In this document: one piece after another, positions 60,460 to 64,000 of the stretch
Layout of the letters: every line of letters starts with the position of its first letter
How positions within the stretch are numbered: the stretch's first letter is position 1
DNA from: Pseudomonas sp. IAC-BECa141
GTDB taxonomy: Bacteria > Pseudomonadota > Gammaproteobacteria > Pseudomonadales > Pseudomonadaceae
DNA: 64,000 nt
NCBI RefSeq assembly: GCF_020544405.1
Contig: NZ_CP065410.1
Coordinates: 4,092,001-4,156,000 of the forward strand
Direction of reading: 5' to 3'
Translations under genes and position numbers: made by a program
Notes under the pieces: generated by a model
What the model saw: the letters and a program-made list of their open reading frames with translations, nothing else
The model's database searches: none
What the model was told of the DNA's origin: nothing

Positions 60460-60867
60460 ATGAACATTGCACAACATTCCGCAGAGATTGAACGTGAGGT
60501 GGACAACCTCGGGGTGATGAGCTGGTTATCCCGCCATCAGCCATTGCCCAGCGCCAATGGACCGTGGCTGGGCACTCTGCTGCTGGTCGATCGCATCGGC
60601 GTGTTTCCCTCCTCCGGGGACATTCGCCGACCGATGCGCGATCCCTGGCCCCTGCTCGCCCACCTGAAACGGATCTACAGCGAACAGGCGCTGGAGGTCG
60701 ATGACCGTGACGGCCTGAAAGTGATTTTCAGCGACTGGCGTTTTCGCGTGCGGATCTGCTGCAACGACCCAGCGATCATCGTCAACGTGGAAACCCGTTG
60801 CGTGACGCAGTTGATGCCGCAGAAAACCGAAGAGCTGCTGAGTCATCTGGATCTGTTCGACAACTGA
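60460..60867 (+). CDS. Conserved-type hypothetical protein downstream of galU
   Basis: 135 aa. No family recognised. Mixed alpha/beta, with WLGTLLLVDRIGVFPSSGD and a C-terminal KTEELLSHLDLF. Same direction as galU, 47 bases on, with a GC stem (GGGCCGC-TGA-GCGGCCC) at the galU stop. A terminator follows. Confidence 0.65.
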   Translation: MNIAQHSAEIEREVDNLGVMSWLSRHQPLPSANGPWLGTLLLVDRIGVFPSSGDIRRPMRDPWPLLAHLKRIYSEQALEVDDRDGLKVIFSDWRFRVRICCNDPAIIVNVETRCVTQLMPQKTEELLSHLDLFDN

Positions 60868-60870
60868 CGG

Positions 60871-62019
60871 CTATTTCGAAGTCTCGCCACAGTTGTCCTG
60901 TGGCGAGACTTTTTGCTGTCCGCCCACGACCCAACGATAGAAGTAATCGGCAATCACCCGCCCGCCGGTGGCCGGCAGCGGATGAATCTTGTCGGGCCCG
61001 ATCATGGCCGCCGCGTAGCGTTTGACGTCGGTGCCGAACGCGCATTGCAGATTGGCATAACCCAGGTGCTGCGCACGGGCCCAGGGCTCGATGACCTGCG
61101 CATACGCCGACATCGGATAGGCGCTGGAGCGGGTGGTGTCCTGACGCAGGATCAGGTTGATGCTCGCCGCCGGTTGAATCTCGCGGAGCATGCCGACCAG
61201 ACCCTGAACGTTGTGCAGATACTGCTCGGGCTTCACGCCAAAACCCTGATCGTTGCCACCGAGCATGATCAGGTAAATGTCTGCGGGAATCTTCGAGACC
61301 ACGGCTTTCCACTGCGCCTGCCAGCGAGCATCGTCGTGGTAGAAATCAGCGGACGCCGCGCCGGACGCGGCCAGTTTCGATACCCGAACTCCGTTCTGAT
61401 CGTTGCTCAGCCACAGGCCGAACAAGGTCGGCGCGCCCTTCAGCACTTCCAGTCTGAAAGCCCAATCGGTGGCCGCCGATGTGCCGGGCAGCGGGACTTC
61501 CTGAACGCCCTCGCCTGCGAGTTTCAACGGTTGCCAGTCGGCGGAAGGTGACCAGCGATAACGTAATTCACTGGACTCACCGTTGCCGAGGTAAAGCAGT
61601 TTGGCCTGAGTGACGGCGGTGTTGATGGCGGGCGTCGGGCTGGCCTCGACTTGCAGCCAGGCGCCGGGCCGGCCAGTCACGGTGCGGCTGTCGGGGCTGG
61701 CCTGGCCGAGGCCGGAGACCTGCCAGTCGCCGCCGAAATACTTCTCGCTGCTGCGGGTGTACTTGAAATGCGTGCCGCCCAGCGCTGCGCCGTGGTTGAA
61801 GCCGACATAACCCGGCCCGGCAAACCCGACCTCCCCGGCCACGCGTTGCACCAGTCTGTTCAGGTAGAAATCCTGCCCGGCGCTGTAGCTGTCGCCGATC
61901 ACCGAGATCGACAACACCTTGCCGGCCTTGCCTTCACGCCACTGGCCAAACCGCTGGCGAGCGTCGCCGACTTGCACCACCGACGCCGCTACCGGCGGAA
62001 CATCATCAACAGCCAGCAT
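60871..62019 (-). CDS. SGNH/GDSL-like hydrolase
   Basis: 382 aa, AAGGA before ATG. GDSYSAG near 43-49 with nucleophile Ser, LGGNDQG with Gly and Asn, and PDKIHP with the Asp-His pair. Family members add or remove acyl groups on polysaccharides. It sits 12 bases after the acyltransferase, so both may set acetylation of the local exopolysaccharide. No clear signal peptide with this start. Confidence 0.82.
   Translation of the reverse strand: MLAVDDVPPVAASVVQVGDARQRFGQWREGKAGKVLSISVIGDSYSAGQDFYLNRLVQRVAGEVGFAGPGYVGFNHGAALGGTHFKYTRSSEKYFGGDWQVSGLGQASPDSRTVTGRPGAWLQVEASPTPAINTAVTQAKLLYLGNGESSELRYRWSPSADWQPLKLAGEGVQEVPLPGTSAATDWAFRLEVLKGAPTLFGLWLSNDQNGVRVSKLAASGAASADFYHDDARWQAQWKAVVSKIPADIYLIMLGGNDQGFGVKPEQYLHNVQGLVGMLREIQPAASINLILRQDTTRSSAYPMSAYAQVIEPWARAQHLGYANLQCAFGTDVKRYAAAMIGPDKIHPLPATGGRVIADYFYRWVVGGQQKVSPQDNCGETSK
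60881..60914 (+). terminator. Strong terminator, inside the 3' end of the SGNH gene
   Basis: GTCTCGCCACAG-TTGTC-CTGTGGCGAGAC followed by TTTTT, 12 perfect pairs. The stem encodes the last residues of the convergent SGNH hydrolase (PQDNCGETSK). Confidence 0.93.
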
Positions 62020-62031
62020 GGATCGCTTCCT

Positions 62032-63075
62032 TCATCGGGTCTGCGCCACCGGGGCAATGGTCGCCACCGGTTTCTTTTTCGTCGCGGCACGTTCGCCGAG
62101 GAACAGCACGGAGGTGAAGTTGAACCGGCTGAAAATCATCGACAACAGCACCGGCCCGAGCAAGCCACACATCACGCCGCAGAACACCAGCACGCTTTCG
62201 TCTTTCACACCGAGGCGGCCAAGGATCGAGCGCGAAGTAGCGGCGAACAACACATGAAACAGGAAAATCGAGTAGGAATAACCGCCGAGCCAGGTCAGCG
62301 CCTTCGAGCGCATGTCACTGGACAGCAACGCAATGCACGACACGCAGCCCACCGTCAGACCGATCAGGCTGCGGCGGTCGACGATCAGCTCGCGGTCCAC
62401 CGCCGCCACGTACAGCAGCGTCAACGAGATCAGCACAAACACCAGCGGACCGATCACCTTGAACGTCTGCTTCAGCTCGCTGACTTTCTCCTGGCCGATC
62501 ATGCCCGCCACGAAGAACGGCAGCAGATAAATCGCCCCGTTGATGCCAAACGCGTCCAGCGCGAACGGCGGCAACAGGAACACCGCCGCCGCAAACGCGA
62601 ACAACAGGTACAGACGCGTCGGCGTGCGCAGCAAACCGCGCCATTCCAGCAGGCCGACAAACATGAAAATGATGAACACCGCCTGCAGGAACCAGAAGTG
62701 GTTGATCGGCACGTAAAACGACAACAGCGCATCCATCACGCTGACGTCCTTGTTCACGCCCGGCCCCACCGCCTGCAGCACCGAGAACGGCACCCCGACG
62801 CAAAACAGCGGCACGATCAGGCGCCGCACCTTGCCGCTGAAGAACGCCGAAAAGTCATTGTTGCGAATCTTGTAGATGGAATAGATGTAGCCAGAGATGA
62901 AGGTGAACAGCGGCATGCGCACGTACACCATCGAATCGGCGATCACCCGGAACGGCGAGCCGATGTCGATTTTCAAACCACCGCCCAACGGCCCGATCAC
63001 GTGATAGAGCACCAGCAACAGGCACGCCAGGCCACGCAGGGTTTCGATCTCCAGGGACTTTTTCTTGCTCGACAT
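62032..63075 (-). CDS. Membrane acyltransferase, acyltransferase-3 family
   Basis: 347 aa, about ten membrane helices. EIETLRGLACLLLVLYHVIG with the catalytic His region, and MPLFTFISGYIYSI, are typical. Transfers acyl groups (commonly acetyl) to surface glycans. First step partner of the SGNH protein in the same operon. Confidence 0.9.
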   Translation of the reverse strand: MSSKKKSLEIETLRGLACLLLVLYHVIGPLGGGLKIDIGSPFRVIADSMVYVRMPLFTFISGYIYSIYKIRNNDFSAFFSGKVRRLIVPLFCVGVPFSVLQAVGPGVNKDVSVMDALLSFYVPINHFWFLQAVFIIFMFVGLLEWRGLLRTPTRLYLLFAFAAAVFLLPPFALDAFGINGAIYLLPFFVAGMIGQEKVSELKQTFKVIGPLVFVLISLTLLYVAAVDRELIVDRRSLIGLTVGCVSCIALLSSDMRSKALTWLGGYSYSIFLFHVLFAATSRSILGRLGVKDESVLVFCGVMCGLLGPVLLSMIFSRFNFTSVLFLGERAATKKKPVATIAPVAQTR

Positions 63076-63087
63076 AAAGCACCCGCC

Positions 63088-64000
63088 TCAATTCAGGATT
63101 CTGGATTCAACCTTCACCGGTTTGTTCGCCCGCAGCATCAATCCCAGGCCCACGAACAACACCGGCACCACCATCGAAAAGTGCCGGGCGAACGAGCCGA
63201 AGTCCGGCTCGAACAAGCCTTGAACCAACAGGAACGCCAGCGGAATCGCGATCAGTTCCTTGGGTTTGGTCTGAATCGGCGCACCCTTGTAATCGGTCGA
63301 GGTGATGACTTTGAACAGCAGCAGCGCGGTCATGATCATCAACGCCACGAAGATCACCTGACCCGGCCCGGACAGCAGGATCAGCTCAACGGGGAACGAC
63401 AACCGAAAGAAAATGATCATCGAGTCCAGGGCCTGCGAGACGAAGTCACTGCCGCTGAGCCATGAGACGATCAGCGATTTGGAACCCTCCTCGCCCGCCG
63501 TGCGCAATTCGTTGTTGCTGGCGCGAATCGACGACACCGGAAAGCCCAGCGCCAGCTGGATCGCCATCGCAACCGCCAGGTAGAACAGGAACAGCATCAG
63601 GAAGAATGTCGTGCGCGACACATACTTCTTCATCACGCAGACGCCGACCCAGGACAGCGAAAACAGAATCCAGTACGGCCGGATCAGCACGCCGTAGATC
63701 GCCGCCGAGAGGAAAAATCCGCCGCGATATTTGCGCGTCAGCGAGCTGAACAGAATGCTCAGCACCGCCACCGACACGATGATTTCCTTGGTCAGGTTTT
63801 CCAGGAAAAACGAACGGACGACACCCCACAGGCACAGGGTGCCGAAGATGGCCAACGGCATGCGCCGGAACACCACCACGGGAATGGCCGTGAGGAAAAA
63901 GTTGCAGAACATTCCGTAGGCCCAGGCGTTGGTCAGGTTGATTCCGGTGGGCCGCAGCAGGAATGCCGAACACTCGTAGGACGAGCGATCCGGCGAGAAC
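63088..64000 (-). CDS. Multi-spanning membrane protein, partial (cut at window edge)
   Basis: At least 304 codons; the frame is open to the window end, so the ATG at 63912 is not the real start (upstream: SPDRSSYECSAFLLRPTGIN). At least seven hydrophobic segments. The layout and place in a polysaccharide locus suggest an EpsG/O-antigen polymerase-like protein, but no motif settles it. Confidence 0.65.
   Translation of the reverse strand, partial: FSPDRSSYECSAFLLRPTGINLTNAWAYGMFCNFFLTAIPVVVFRRMPLAIFGTLCLWGVVRSFFLENLTKEIIVSVAVLSILFSSLTRKYRGGFFLSAAIYGVLIRPYWILFSLSWVGVCVMKKYVSRTTFFLMLFLFYLAVAMAIQLALGFPVSSIRASNNELRTAGEEGSKSLIVSWLSGSDFVSQALDSMIIFFRLSFPVELILLSGPGQVIFVALMIMTALLLFKVITSTDYKGAPIQTKPKELIAIPLAFLLVQGLFEPDFGSFARHFSMVVPVLFVGLGLMLRANKPVKVESRILN

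Noticed and set aside
61651..63465. 604-codon plus-strand frame across the SGNH, acyltransferase and membrane-protein genes
   Set aside because: Crosses three real genes on the other strand, and is extremely rich in Q, H and R, typical of antisense reading.
1..64000. tRNA genes, CRISPR arrays, insertion sequences
   Set aside because: No tRNA-like cloverleaf, spaced repeat array or transposase was recognised on reading both strands.

Overview
The window looks like a chromosome segment of a fluorescent-group Pseudomonas. It has GC-rich housekeeping and exopolysaccharide genes of pseudomonad type (dusA, uppP, galE, galU, a yjb/gfc operon), interrupted by one nearly complete prophage of about 45 kb and several AT-richer cargo islands. 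No tRNA, rRNA or CRISPR array was seen.

Left flank (1-1674). A reverse-transcriptase gene of retron/Abi type runs off the left edge and is broken by a one-base deletion in an A/T run. It is preceded by two small ORFs and an intrinsic terminator. At 1621-1695 lies the displaced 5' end of a dusA gene.

Prophage (1675-47079). A 15-bp direct repeat, CCGATGATGGATTGG, marks the ends. The right copy lies inside the intact dusA, whose first 26 codons are now element-supplied. The integrase sits next to the right end. From left to right the prophage holds: a cargo island (a TIGR04141-like gene convergent with a three-gene ABC-ATPase/small middle component/HNH operon, bracketed by inverted repeat clusters); a lone receiver protein; an SOS cassette (umuDC and an SRAP gene around a LexA box); an adenine methylase; a lysis set (GH19 endolysin, Rz with nested Rz1); a P2-like contractile tail; a lambda-like head and terminase; a holin; a candidate antiterminator; a primase-helicase; CII-, Cro- and CI-like regulators; an AT-rich two-ORF locus beside the repressor; a rightward early operon ending with a cytosine methylase overprinted by a second frame and a PrtN-like activator; and an AT-rich gene of unknown function beside the integrase. 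The late operon (leftward) contains six intrinsic terminators, which suggests that late expression depends on antitermination. Three matching operators (TTAACC-N5-GGTTAA) connect the immunity region and the early promoter.

Right flank (47080-64000). dusA and uppP are followed by two winged-helix regulators and a polysaccharide locus: an undecaprenyl-phosphate sugar transferase, a yjbE/wza/yjbF/yjbG/yjbH-type operon, galE, galU, an SGNH hydrolase, a membrane acyltransferase and a multi-spanning membrane protein cut by the window edge. Together these would supply UDP-sugars, start the lipid-linked repeat, export it and decorate it with acyl groups.
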